Source: Saccharibacillus sp. O23 (GTDB lineage: Bacteria; Bacillota; Bacilli; Paenibacillales; Paenibacillaceae). From it: 64,000 bases of DNA. A program made the translations under genes and the position numbers. This document shows, piece after piece, positions 17,726 through 26,179 of this stretch (the stretch's first letter is position 1; every line of letters begins with the position of its first letter). The notes below the pieces were generated by a model. That model searched no databases. It saw only the letters and a list, made by a program, of their open reading frames with translations, and was not told where the DNA came from. The stretch is from positions 1 through 64,000 of the forward strand of contig NZ_NJDE01000011.1 in NCBI RefSeq assembly GCF_002205895.1, read 5' to 3'.

Positions 17726-19399
17726 TTATTTGCCGGATACCGATTTGTACCAATCGTTGACTTCTTTCGTCACTTGATCCCCGCCGTTGGCTTTCCAACT
17801 GGCGACGAATTCGTCGAACGCGTCGATCGGCAGCTGGCCGTAGATGATCTTGTTGAACGTCTCCATTTCCGATTGACGGAGCAGGTTCCATTTCGAGACC
17901 ATTGCCGGCGTCGCGGCGCCCGTAAAGTAGTTCTGTTTACGAATATCGTGCTGAGACATGACGACTTTAGCCGCGTACCAGTTTTCCGGCTTGCGGAACT
18001 CGGCCATCTGATTTTCGTAAGGCGTGCTCGGCTTTTCTCCGTCCGCCAGTTTGACCAGCGTCTTCATGTACAGATCCGGAATACGCGCCGGACCGGTCAG
18101 GAACGGGAATTCGTTGGAGAAATTCGGAATCTTGTCTTTGTCGCTGGTCGGTTTGCCGTCGACGATATCCCAGTCGTACCCTTTGGCGAAGCCGTATTCG
18201 TACGGGCTGCCCGCTTTGGGATTCGCCAGATTGTCCAGCAGATAGTTATAGTACAGGAAAATGGCTTCCGGATGCGCGGCGTCTTTGTTGATCATGATGC
18301 TGGCGTTGACACCGGAATTTTGCCATTTGGTTCCGATCTTGCCGTCCGGTCCGGCCGGTACCGGATACGCTTTGTACTTCGAGCCCGGTACGGCTTTGAG
18401 CAGGTCGGGAGCCGGCCAATCCGGTACCCAGTTCGCGCCCGGCAGGATGCCCGCGGTCCCTTTGGTCCAGCTCTCCGCCGATTTGGACTCGTCCCACAGC
18501 GCGGAGTCGGCGTGAATGTAGCCTTTGTCCATCCATTCTTGAAGCTTGGCGAGCGCCTGCTTCGCGCCCGGATTGATCGAACCGTACTCCAGATTGCCGT
18601 CCGCGTCTTTGTTCCACTGCTCTTCGATCGTGCCGTACGCGCCGAACAGCCAATCGAGCGAACCCATCCACGTATTGGTGTTGTTTTTGAGCGAGATCGC
18701 CAGCGGGAACACTTTATCCGGCGACAAGCCGTCCGGGTTCTGGTTTTTGAACTTGTCCATGATATTTTCCAGATCGGCGATCGTTTTCGGCGCTTCGAGA
18801 TTCAGTTTCTCCATCCAATCTTCGCGCAGCCACAGCAGCGTATCGTCGTTATCCGTATATTCGAGGATCGGCATATTGTACTTTTTGCCGTCTTTCGTGA
18901 ACGGGTACCAGAGTTCCGGATGTTCGGCCGCGTGATCTTTGAGAATCTGATTGGCGTATTTGTCGAACAGCTCGTCGATCGGCATAAACTGTCCGGATTC
19001 GATCAATTGGTTCGTCAATACGGGGTTGGTCGGCACCGGAACGAAATCGGGCAGCTTTTCCCCCGAAGCGACGGCCAATTGAAGTTTCTGTTTGTACTGA
19101 TCGTCGTTCGCCGGGTACCATGTATCCTTATGTTTCATGCCCAGCGTTTCCAGCATCCAGCGGTCATGGACGTTGTTTTCTTTGGTATCGCCCTGAACGT
19201 ATTTCTTCGGCATCAGCACGGTGCTGAATTCGATCGGCGGATCGTATTTGCCGGCGGCGAACGCCGCTTCGGCCGCGGACGATCCGACCTCCGCGCTTTT
19301 CGCGCCGTCCCCTTTGTCTCCCGAACCTCCTCCGCAGGCGGTAACGGTAATCAAACTGGCTGCCGCAAGAATCTTCCAAGCGTTACGGAACTTTTTCAT
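17726..19399 (-). CDS. Sugar ABC transporter solute-binding lipoprotein (LplA type)
   Basis: Extracellular carbohydrate-binding lipoprotein of 557 residues. The signal peptide ends in a VTAC lipobox with Cys22, followed by a GGGSGDKGDG linker. The rest is a family 1 solute-binding fold (TLLWLREDWMEKLN; WYKSVSGK at the end). Such proteins deliver oligosaccharides to LplB/LplC permeases. It lies downstream of the response regulator on the minus strand; the permeases are divergent. The ATPase is not here and is probably a shared MsmX-type subunit, as usual for this class. Substrate not deducible. Confidence 0.92.
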   Translation of the reverse strand: MKKFRNAWKILAAASLITVTACGGGSGDKGDGAKSAEVGSSAAEAAFAAGKYDPPIEFSTVLMPKKYVQGDTKENNVHDRWMLETLGMKHKDTWYPANDDQYKQKLQLAVASGEKLPDFVPVPTNPVLTNQLIESGQFMPIDELFDKYANQILKDHAAEHPELWYPFTKDGKKYNMPILEYTDNDDTLLWLREDWMEKLNLEAPKTIADLENIMDKFKNQNPDGLSPDKVFPLAISLKNNTNTWMGSLDWLFGAYGTIEEQWNKDADGNLEYGSINPGAKQALAKLQEWMDKGYIHADSALWDESKSAESWTKGTAGILPGANWVPDWPAPDLLKAVPGSKYKAYPVPAGPDGKIGTKWQNSGVNASIMINKDAAHPEAIFLYYNYLLDNLANPKAGSPYEYGFAKGYDWDIVDGKPTSDKDKIPNFSNEFPFLTGPARIPDLYMKTLVKLADGEKPSTPYENQMAEFRKPENWYAAKVVMSQHDIRKQNYFTGAATPAMVSKWNLLRQSEMETFNKIIYGQLPIDAFDEFVASWKANGGDQVTKEVNDWYKSVSGK

Positions 19400-19510
19400 G
19401 GCTTGACCCCCTCCGTTGACTGTGTGACCTCTTTCTTACACCGTTACTGTACCAACATTCTTCGGAGGGCATCTATATGAGTTTGTTAGGCGAGATAGGA
19501 CTTTGTCAGG

Positions 19511-21118
19511 TTATTTGTTCCCGTCCCGATATTCCTGCGGCGTCATGCCGAAGTGCCTTTTGAACACTTTGATAAAATACGCCGGGTCCATATAGCCGAT
19601 CTCCAAGCCGACTTCGTACACTTTTTTGTCCGTCGATTTGAGCTTCTGGCAGGCTCTCTCCATCCGCAGATTGGATACGTAATCGCTGATGCCTTCGCCC
19701 GTCTCGATCTTGTAGATCTTGGACAGATGGGTCGGATGCAGATTGACGTGATCGGCCAACGCGCGCAGCGAGACGTCCAGATGCAGATTTTTGTCGGCGA
19801 AAGCCTGCACTTTGCGCACGTACGACGAACGCGTATCGCGCACCTCGTTCGACGTGCCTTCCCGCAGCCGACGCAGCGCTTCGATCGACCAATGCCGAAG
19901 CTTCGCGATCGAAGCAAAAGCTTCGCCGCGCTGAAGCGGTTCGATGCCGTCGCCGAGCAGGCTTGCCAACGTATGCCCGCCCCGATGCGCCAGATTGGTA
20001 TACGCCGCGGCGATCGCGAACCCGGCTTCCATGCAGTGTTCCCAAGATCCCGACCAATGTTCGTCCAATTCGTCGCAGACGGCGTTCAGCTTCTCCTCCG
20101 CTTCTTCCCAACGTCCGGCTTCGAGCAGCGTGCCCAGCGCGGGCGAGAGATACAGCGAACGCAGCGCTCCTTGCCGGGCCGGTTCCGCCGAATCGCTCAG
20201 ACGCATCACGAACTCCCGCTCGTCGCCTACGATCTGCCGGAAATACGCGATGCCTCTGCGGAATACGTCGGGCAGTTCTTCCGGAAACCGGAACGGTTCG
20301 GTCATCACGATCGACAGCGAGCCTTTGAGGAACTGCTTGACCTTGGCTTGAAGCTGAATCGCCAGTTTCTCCAGCAGAATCTCGCGGTTCGACGGCGCAT
20401 GAATCTTGAATTGCAGCAGAAAAGCCAGATAGCCGTGTTCTTCCTTAACGCCCCAGACTTCCATGAATTCGCCCATGACTTCTTCGGCCATGTTGATGAT
20501 CGCGTATTCGATCAACGGCTGTCCGTTATTGCGGTAACGCCCGAATTCTTCTTCCATCCGGACGAGCATCAACGCGCAGGTTCCCACTTCGAAAGGCAGG
20601 CCGTAATTATCGAGGCGGCGCGTCCATTCTTCGGCGGACATCCGCTGCCCGTCCAGCGCGTCGAGCAGCAGGCGGCCTCTTAACAGCGGCAGATTTTCCC
20701 GCAGCGTGTAATTGGTCCGTTCCAACGAACCGACCATCGCCCACTCCGCGTTCAACTGTTCGATCGCCGAACCGACCGCGCCCAGAAGCTCTTCGTCGGT
20801 CGGCGGCTTGAGCAGATAATCGACCGCGCTGTGGCGAATCGCCTGCTTGGCATATTCGAAGTCCGAATGCCCGGACAGCATCACGCATTTGATCTTGCGG
20901 TCTTTGGCGCGAATCTTCTCGATCAATTCGATTCCGCTCATCTCGGGCATCAGAATATCGGAGATCACGATATCGATCGGATGGTTGTCGATCAGTTCCA
21001 GCGCTTCGCGCGCGGAATAGGCTTTGTGTACTTGTTCGATCCCGAGCGTATGCCACGGTTTGTTCATCGACAGATTGTCAACCCAGTGGATCTCGTCGTC
21101 CACGATCAGAAGCTGCAT
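19511..21118 (-). CDS. AraC-type response regulator (YesN family)
   Basis: About 535 residues. N-terminal receiver with acidic pair Asp8/Asp9 and phosphoacceptor Asp54 (VISDILMPEMSG), conserved Lys104 (LLKPP). A long central region of unknown function follows. The C-terminal AraC double HTH covers about 435-533 (VNLHPTHLSKIYKIETGEG; VGLEIGYMDPAYFIKVFKRHFG). Pairs with the adjacent YesM-type kinase and probably activates the sugar transporter genes. ATG 21118 was preferred over 21124 because AAGGAGAG is 9 nt away from it. Confidence 0.93.
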   Translation of the reverse strand: MQLLIVDDEIHWVDNLSMNKPWHTLGIEQVHKAYSAREALELIDNHPIDIVISDILMPEMSGIELIEKIRAKDRKIKCVMLSGHSDFEYAKQAIRHSAVDYLLKPPTDEELLGAVGSAIEQLNAEWAMVGSLERTNYTLRENLPLLRGRLLLDALDGQRMSAEEWTRRLDNYGLPFEVGTCALMLVRMEEEFGRYRNNGQPLIEYAIINMAEEVMGEFMEVWGVKEEHGYLAFLLQFKIHAPSNREILLEKLAIQLQAKVKQFLKGSLSIVMTEPFRFPEELPDVFRRGIAYFRQIVGDEREFVMRLSDSAEPARQGALRSLYLSPALGTLLEAGRWEEAEEKLNAVCDELDEHWSGSWEHCMEAGFAIAAAYTNLAHRGGHTLASLLGDGIEPLQRGEAFASIAKLRHWSIEALRRLREGTSNEVRDTRSSYVRKVQAFADKNLHLDVSLRALADHVNLHPTHLSKIYKIETGEGISDYVSNLRMERACQKLKSTDKKVYEVGLEIGYMDPAYFIKVFKRHFGMTPQEYRDGNK

Positions 21119-21149
21119 GGTCATTCTCTCCTTCTTGATTGTCGCTTCG

Positions 21150-22988
21150 TCAATTCGTCGCCGGCTTCATCGTCGATATGACGGGTCGCGAATCGCTTTC
21201 CGGCTCGGCTTCGATCTCCCAGAAGATCTCCGTGCGGAATCCTCCGGACGGAGACGGACCGAACCGCAGTCCCGAACGGCTGCCGAATTGGTGGGCGATG
21301 CGCTGATGCGTATTCCACAGCCCGCAGCCCATTTCTTCTTGCAGTTCCTCGGTCATTTTCAGATTGAGCGCCTCGTACTGCTCCGGCGCAAGGCCCGGTC
21401 CGTCGTCGTCGATCACGATGAGGCATGAGCCTTCTTTCGTTTCTCCGACGATCGCGATCTCGCCCGCCGCATACGATTTGGCGACGCCGTGAATCACCGC
21501 GTTCTCGACGATCGGCTGAAGCATCAACCGCGGAATCTCGCGCGTCAGCATCTCTTCCGGAATATCGATCCGGTAATGAATCCGGCCGTTGCGCAGCTTC
21601 TGGATATCCAGATAATTGACGAGCAATTTGACTTCTTCGCGCAGCGGAGCGATTTCTTTCTCCATGCGCGTCGTATACCGGTAATACGCGCTCAGATTGA
21701 AGGCCATCGAGACAACGGCTTCTTCTTCTTTCATCTGGGCCATATTGATGATGTAGCCGAGGCAGTTATACAGGAAATGCGGATTGATCTGCGCTTGAAG
21801 CTGCTTGAGCGTCGCTTCCCGGGCCCGGATCTTCTCGTTGAACACATTTTCGATCAATTCCTGAATCCGCTGCGACATCTCGTTGAAACGTTCGAACACG
21901 AACGAAAATTCGTTGCGGCTTCGGCTGTGCAGACGTACGGAATAATCGCCGCTCTGCATGCGCAGCAGCCCGTTCATCAGTTTGCGGATCGGGCGCTGCA
22001 CGTTGCGGTACAGCAGCAGCGAAGCCGAGACGCCGAGCACGAAGAGCAGCGCGATCGACAGATAAAACAAATTGCGGCTGAACGCGATCGGTCCTAATAC
22101 TTTGCCGAGCGGCACCACGTCGATCAGTTGGCCGTCGAGATAAGAAGAACCGACCGAGCTGACCAGATAATCTTGCCCTTGAAGCTCGACGACCCGCTGA
22201 CCCGTGCGTTCGAGCGGATGTTCGTCCAAATCGCGCACTAACGCCTCCGTCAAAGCCGGGTCCGCGCTTCGGTTCAGGATCGGTTTGTCGCCCTTATGGT
22301 AATAGAACGGATCGCCTTGACCGCCCGCCTTGTAAGTATCCAGCATATTGCGGATATTGTCCGAACTGAAGCTCGCTTCGATCACCGCGCTGCTGCCCGT
22401 GAGCATCCCGGGACGACCCAGCGAATCGGTGTAGAACCAATAGAACGACGAAGGTTCGCCGTTCTCCTCGTCTCCGACGCTCCCGTCGCCGTAATTCCAT
22501 TTGCCGGTCATGTTCCGTTTCAGATAAGCTTCGTCGTATTCGCTGGCGCGCGGATAATTGGCGATCACTTCGCGGTTCTGCTGAGAATGAAGCGCGTAAC
22601 GCGCGGGCCAAATGTCGGTCACGCCGGATTGCAGGATCATTTTCTCCCGTACCGCGTAGCGGATCTGCATGCGGTCGTACCGGTCTCCCCACAGATTGAG
22701 TCCGTTAAAGTCCTGCACGTTCGGATCGCGGGAGAACGCCAAGCTGAAATCCATCATCTGACTGATTCGCGAATCGATCTGCCCGGACAAGAACGCCAAT
22801 TGGCGCGCGCTCGACGTCTGAAGTTCGCGGCTGACCACATGAAAAGTCACGTCGTTGGAATACGTATACGCCAGCACGATCGGCAGAAACAAGATCGCGA
22901 TCAAACTGTTCATCTTCGTAAACAAACTGAACCGGCCCCGGGTCTTCCCCTGTATTCCGGCCGTTTCGACTGTCGGCTGCATCCGCAT
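21150..22988 (-). CDS. Sensor histidine kinase (YesM family)
   Basis: 612 residues. TM1 is at about 27-45 and TM2 at about 306-327, flanking a 260-residue extracytoplasmic sensor. A HAMP domain follows at about 328-380. The His_kinase motif is LKQLQAQINPHFLYN with phosphoacceptor His404. The C-terminal ATPase has ENAVIHGV (N box) and DDDGPGL (G box). The RBS GGAGGAGG is 6 nt before ATG. First gene of the kinase-regulator-binding protein unit; it presumably senses sugar or the binding protein. Confidence 0.94.
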   Translation of the reverse strand: MRMQPTVETAGIQGKTRGRFSLFTKMNSLIAILFLPIVLAYTYSNDVTFHVVSRELQTSSARQLAFLSGQIDSRISQMMDFSLAFSRDPNVQDFNGLNLWGDRYDRMQIRYAVREKMILQSGVTDIWPARYALHSQQNREVIANYPRASEYDEAYLKRNMTGKWNYGDGSVGDEENGEPSSFYWFYTDSLGRPGMLTGSSAVIEASFSSDNIRNMLDTYKAGGQGDPFYYHKGDKPILNRSADPALTEALVRDLDEHPLERTGQRVVELQGQDYLVSSVGSSYLDGQLIDVVPLGKVLGPIAFSRNLFYLSIALLFVLGVSASLLLYRNVQRPIRKLMNGLLRMQSGDYSVRLHSRSRNEFSFVFERFNEMSQRIQELIENVFNEKIRAREATLKQLQAQINPHFLYNCLGYIINMAQMKEEEAVVSMAFNLSAYYRYTTRMEKEIAPLREEVKLLVNYLDIQKLRNGRIHYRIDIPEEMLTREIPRLMLQPIVENAVIHGVAKSYAAGEIAIVGETKEGSCLIVIDDDGPGLAPEQYEALNLKMTEELQEEMGCGLWNTHQRIAHQFGSRSGLRFGPSPSGGFRTEIFWEIEAEPESDSRPVISTMKPATN

Positions 22989-23058
22989 GCGCGTCCTCCT
23001 CCGGATCGCGGCCTAGAGCGCTTACAAGCCCTAAGAAAAACCTATCGATCCTAAGATT

Positions 23059-23104
23059 GTTATATATCGGCCCCGAACGGGCCTTGATACTATTTATATA
23101 TAAC
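23059..23104. promoter_or_regulatory. Nested palindrome in the kinase/permease divergent gap
   Basis: Outer arms GTTATATAT (23059-23067) and ATATATAAC (23096-23104) enclose a GGCCC-CGAAC-GGGCC hairpin (23069-23083). It lies 47 bp before the permease start and 70 bp before the kinase start. It could be a regulator site or a transcript-start structure; I could not place a clear promoter with consensus spacing. Confidence 0.45.
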
Positions 23105-23150
23105 AGAGAAGTTAGAGAGACACCACACACATTCGGAACGGGGGAGCGTT

Positions 23151-24101
23151 ATGGAAGCGAATATAAGCGAACGGAGAGCAGAGAAAACGGCGGAACGCGG
23201 CCGCAGAAAAAGAGGCGGCAAACAACCTCTGATCCTGCATCTCATGGTGCTTCCGGCAGCGGTACTGGTCTTTATTTTCTCGTACATTCCGATGAGCGGA
23301 ATTATCATGGCGTTCCAAGATTACAAGCCGGCGCTCGGGTTCGCCGAATCGCCGTGGGTCGGACTGAAACATTTCGAATACATGTGGCAGAACGATTATT
23401 TCCTCAAGATTACGGGCAACACCTTATTCTTCGCCTGCACGAAGATCGTCATGAACTTGATCGTGCCGTTCGTCTTCGCGCTGCTGCTGAACGAAGTAAG
23501 GCTCATGGCGCTGAAGCGTTCGATCCAGACGCTGGTCTATCTGCCGCACTTCTTGTCTTGGGTGACGCTGTCCGGCATCCTGATCGACATGCTGGCGCAG
23601 ACCGGATTGATCAATCAGTTCCTTGTCTTCTTGTTCGGCATCAAACCGATCTTCTTCCTCGGCGACGGCGGCTGGTTCCGTTTCACGATCATCTTCAGCG
23701 ACGTGTGGAAAGAATTCGGCTTCAATACGATCATCTTCCTCGCGGCGTTGTCCGGCATTAATCCGGCACTCTACGAAGCGGCGGAAGTCGACGGCGCGAC
23801 GCGCTGGAAGCAGACGATCCATCTGACGATTCCTTCGCTGCTGCCGATCACGATCGTCATCGCCACGCTTGCGCTCGGCAACGTGCTGAACGCCAACTTC
23901 GACCAGATCTTCAACTTGTACAGCCCGCTGATCTACCAGCAGGGCGATATTATTGACACGTTCGTCTACCGGGAAGGCCTGCTCAGTGGGCAATTCAGTT
24001 TCGCTACGGCCGTCAATTTGTTCAAATCGTTTATCAGCTTGATCTTGATCGCCGTCTCGTACCGCTTGGCTTACCGGTTCGCCGGATACCGCATCTTCTA
24101 G
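23151..24101 (+). CDS. Sugar ABC transporter permease (LplB type)
   Basis: 316-residue inner-membrane permease with six predicted helices. The EAA loop that contacts the ATPase is EAAEVDGATRWKQTIHLTIP, near 221. The basic N-terminus and length match LplB/YtcP-type permeases. The RBS GGGGGAG is 6 nt before ATG. Paired with the permease 15 bp downstream; the cognate binding protein is encoded on the opposite strand behind the two-component genes. Confidence 0.94.
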   Translation: MEANISERRAEKTAERGRRKRGGKQPLILHLMVLPAAVLVFIFSYIPMSGIIMAFQDYKPALGFAESPWVGLKHFEYMWQNDYFLKITGNTLFFACTKIVMNLIVPFVFALLLNEVRLMALKRSIQTLVYLPHFLSWVTLSGILIDMLAQTGLINQFLVFLFGIKPIFFLGDGGWFRFTIIFSDVWKEFGFNTIIFLAALSGINPALYEAAEVDGATRWKQTIHLTIPSLLPITIVIATLALGNVLNANFDQIFNLYSPLIYQQGDIIDTFVYREGLLSGQFSFATAVNLFKSFISLILIAVSYRLAYRFAGYRIF

Positions 24102-24116
24102 AAAGGAGGCAGTCTG

Positions 24117-24989
24117 ATGTACCACAAAACGTTATCCTATCGCGTTTTCTCCGTTTTCAACAATGTATTCTTGACCGTCGTCTCGATCGTCTGCCTGCTT
24201 CCGCTCCTGCATTTGCTGATGGTCTCGCTCAGTTCGACCGCTCCCGCCAACGCGGGACTGGTCACCTTCTGGCCGATCGGCTTTACTTTCGAAGCTTATG
24301 CCAAAACGTTCGACAACGCCAACTTCCTTTCTTCGCTCTGGGTATCGGTTCAGCGAACGGTGATCGGTACGGGGCTTGCGCTGATCGTGAACACGATGGC
24401 CGCTTATTCGCTGTCCAAAGAAACGCGGGTGTTCGGCGCTCGGAATATCTACCTCTGGTATTTCGTCGTGACCATGCTGTTCAGCGGAGGCTTGATTCCG
24501 GGTTACATCCTGATTCTGAAATTGGGTCTGATGAACTCGCTGTGGGCGCTCATTCTGCCGGGATTGGTCGCGGTGTTCAATATCATTCTGCTGCTCAACT
24601 TCTTCCGCGGCATTCCGAAAGATCTGGAAGAAGCCTCGTTTATCGACGGAGCCGGACATCTGCGCACGTTCTTCAGCGTTTACCTGCCATTGTCCATGCC
24701 GGTTCTCGCTACCGTCTCGCTGTTCATGATGGTCGGCCATTGGAATTCGTATTTCGACGGGATCATCTACATCCGCGATTCGGAAAAGCTTCCGCTGGCG
24801 AGCTTCATGCAGACGATCATCGTGCAGGCGGATATGTCGAAGCTCGATCCGGCCGCGGTCGCGAGTCTTTCGCAGCGGACGATCCGCGCGTCGCAGATCT
24901 TTATCAGCGCGCTGCCGATCTTGATGGTCTATCCGTTCCTTCAGAAGTATTTCGTGACGGGGATCGTGGTGGGGGCGGTGAAAGAATAG
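24117..24989 (+). CDS. Sugar ABC transporter permease (LplC type)
   Basis: 290-residue permease with six helices and EAA loop EEASFIDGAGHLRTFFSVYLP near 178. Partner of the upstream permease in a heterodimeric channel. RBS AAAGGAGG. No ATPase gene follows, which agrees with use of a shared ATPase. A long perfect-stem terminator lies 200 bp downstream. Confidence 0.94.
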   Translation: MYHKTLSYRVFSVFNNVFLTVVSIVCLLPLLHLLMVSLSSTAPANAGLVTFWPIGFTFEAYAKTFDNANFLSSLWVSVQRTVIGTGLALIVNTMAAYSLSKETRVFGARNIYLWYFVVTMLFSGGLIPGYILILKLGLMNSLWALILPGLVAVFNIILLLNFFRGIPKDLEEASFIDGAGHLRTFFSVYLPLSMPVLATVSLFMMVGHWNSYFDGIIYIRDSEKLPLASFMQTIIVQADMSKLDPAAVASLSQRTIRASQIFISALPILMVYPFLQKYFVTGIVVGAVKE

Positions 24990-25058
24990 CTTTTGAGGTG
25001 GGTGAGGGACGCATCTTTTTTAAAAAATTCCTATTCGTTAAAGAAGCTTAGGGGCTCC

Positions 25059-25158
25059 GGGAGAAATTCGCTCAATTCGCTGTCTCACCCGGAAAATGGA
25101 TTGAAGTTTTGATTTGAATTTTTCCGGGTTCAAAGGCGTCTATCGCTGAATTTCTCCC
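25059..25158 (+). repeat. 100-bp element with nested inverted repeats
   Basis: Outer perfect 11-bp arms GGGAGAAATTC (25059-25069) and GAATTTCTCCC (25148-25158), and inner perfect 9-bp arms CCCGGAAAA (25088-25096) and TTTTCCGGG (25120-25128). It lies between the lplC-like stop and the terminator, in AT-richer sequence. No coding frame. It could be a 3'-UTR structure or a small miniature-element remnant. Confidence 0.6.
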
Positions 25159-25187
25159 TCCGCTTATCGCTTCGGATCGAAATTATA

Positions 25188-25227
25188 AAAGAAGAGCGCC
25201 CTCCATATGCGGAGGGCGCTCTTCTTT
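25188..25227. terminator. Strong bidirectional terminator
   Basis: Perfect 17-bp arms AAAGAAGAGCGCCCTCC / GGAGGGCGCTCTTCTTT with loop ATATGC. T-rich tails occur on both strands. It serves the rightward permeases and the leftward dnaD transcript. Confidence 0.93.
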
Positions 25228-25240
25228 CTTATGAGATAAA

Positions 25241-25282
25241 GAAAAAGCAGGATTCTCGCCAACCAGCGAGAACCGCTTTTTC
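25241..25282. repeat. Hairpin related to the adjacent tandem repeats
   Basis: Arms GAAAAAGC...TTCTCGC and GCGAGAA...GCTTTTTC with loop CAACCA. The inner part resembles the TTCTCGCTTGTTGGC core of the three tandem hairpins that follow, suggesting common origin. It may be the original dnaD-side terminator. Confidence 0.6.
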
Positions 25283-25286
25283 GTTC

Positions 25287-25446
25287 GGTATTTTTCTTGT
25301 TCTCGCTTGTTGGCTCGAACGCGAAAAATCACCTTTTTGCCCGGTGTTTTTTCTTGTTCTCGCTTATCGGCTTGAACACGAAAAATCACCTTTTTGCCCG
25401 GTGTTTTTTCTATTCTCGCTTGTTGGCTCGAATACGAAAAATCACC
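25287..25446 (-). repeat. Three tandem 56/57-bp hairpin repeats at the dnaD 3' end
   Basis: Units at 25287-25333, 25343-25390 and 25400-25446, joined by a TTTTTGCCC linker. Each folds with GGTG/CACC (or GGT/ACC), TTTTTC/GAAAAA, a GTTC/GAAC stem and GC/GC. In the unit next to dnaD the GTTC/GAAC pair is ATTC/GAAT, a compensatory change. The last unit overlaps the dnaD stop codon. No convincing reading frame. Confidence 0.85.
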
Positions 25447-26122
25447 TTTGACCTCTAAATTTCTGAGAATAAGCTCGCACGTCTTCCGGGGTACGGACGC
25501 GGTTACGGCTCCATTCGAGCAGGATCCGGTCGATATACCGGAAATGAAGTTTGCCGGCGAATACGGCTTCCTTCAAAGCAAGCAGGATCAGTTCTTCGGG
25601 ATAACGGTCCTGATCGATCCAGACGGAGATCGTCTCGCATTCCATCGGAGAAAGCGGACGGGCGAATTCTTGTTCGAAAATACGGAACAGGTTATCTACG
25701 GTCTCGGCTTCTTCTTCGGGAACGGCCGGGCGTTCGGCGCGGCGTTGGTTGCGCCGCTCTTCGGCCAAGCAGCCGGCGAGGCGTTCGTACAATCCGGCCA
25801 GATGATACCGTTCGTAACGGATGCCGGACGGCGTATCCTCGTCTTCATGGATGGCGAGGAATCCGTCTTTGATCAGCCGCTGCAGTTTGCCGGCGAGTTC
25901 CGCCGGTTCCAGCCCGGTCCGCTCTTGCAGTTCTTCGAGCGTCGGGAAGTCGTTCAGCTCCGCCTGGCGGAAACCGATGAGCTGAATCAGCAGCATCGTC
26001 TCCTCCAGACTGAGTCCCATTTTGCGATAAAAACGCAGCAGCGCGTGAGGAATATGAACCTGCGGCGATTCCATGGCATAGGAGACTCCCATTGCCCAAG
26101 TCTTCCAAGCTTCGTCGTTCAC
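25442..26122 (-). CDS. dnaD: DNA replication initiation protein DnaD
   Basis: Primosome protein that acts with DnaA, DnaB and DnaI to load helicase. The 226 residues comprise an N-terminal winged-helix oligomerisation domain (about 15-110) and a C-terminal DnaD/DnaB2 domain (about 135-215, with YPEELILLALKEAVFAGKLHFRYIDRIL-type core). The start is GTG 26122: AAGGAGG stands 8 nt before it, whereas the ATG at 26167 has no RBS and reads into the gap. It lies 57 bp after asnS, the same neighbour as in B. subtilis. The stop overlaps the tandem hairpins. Confidence 0.93.
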   Translation of the reverse strand: MNDEAWKTWAMGVSYAMESPQVHIPHALLRFYRKMGLSLEETMLLIQLIGFRQAELNDFPTLEELQERTGLEPAELAGKLQRLIKDGFLAIHEDEDTPSGIRYERYHLAGLYERLAGCLAEERRNQRRAERPAVPEEEAETVDNLFRIFEQEFARPLSPMECETISVWIDQDRYPEELILLALKEAVFAGKLHFRYIDRILLEWSRNRVRTPEDVRAYSQKFRGQR

Positions 26123-26179
26123 CCGCTTGTTCCTCCTTCCGCCTGCGGTATCCACTTTTCGCAGCATGCGTAAAGCGCC

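Noticed and set aside
25183-25389. Minus-strand open frame with 19-residue repeats after dnaD
   Set aside because: The 57-bp period keeps a frame open, but the third unit is 56 bp and has a stop, and the hairpin structure with a compensatory change explains the repeats better.
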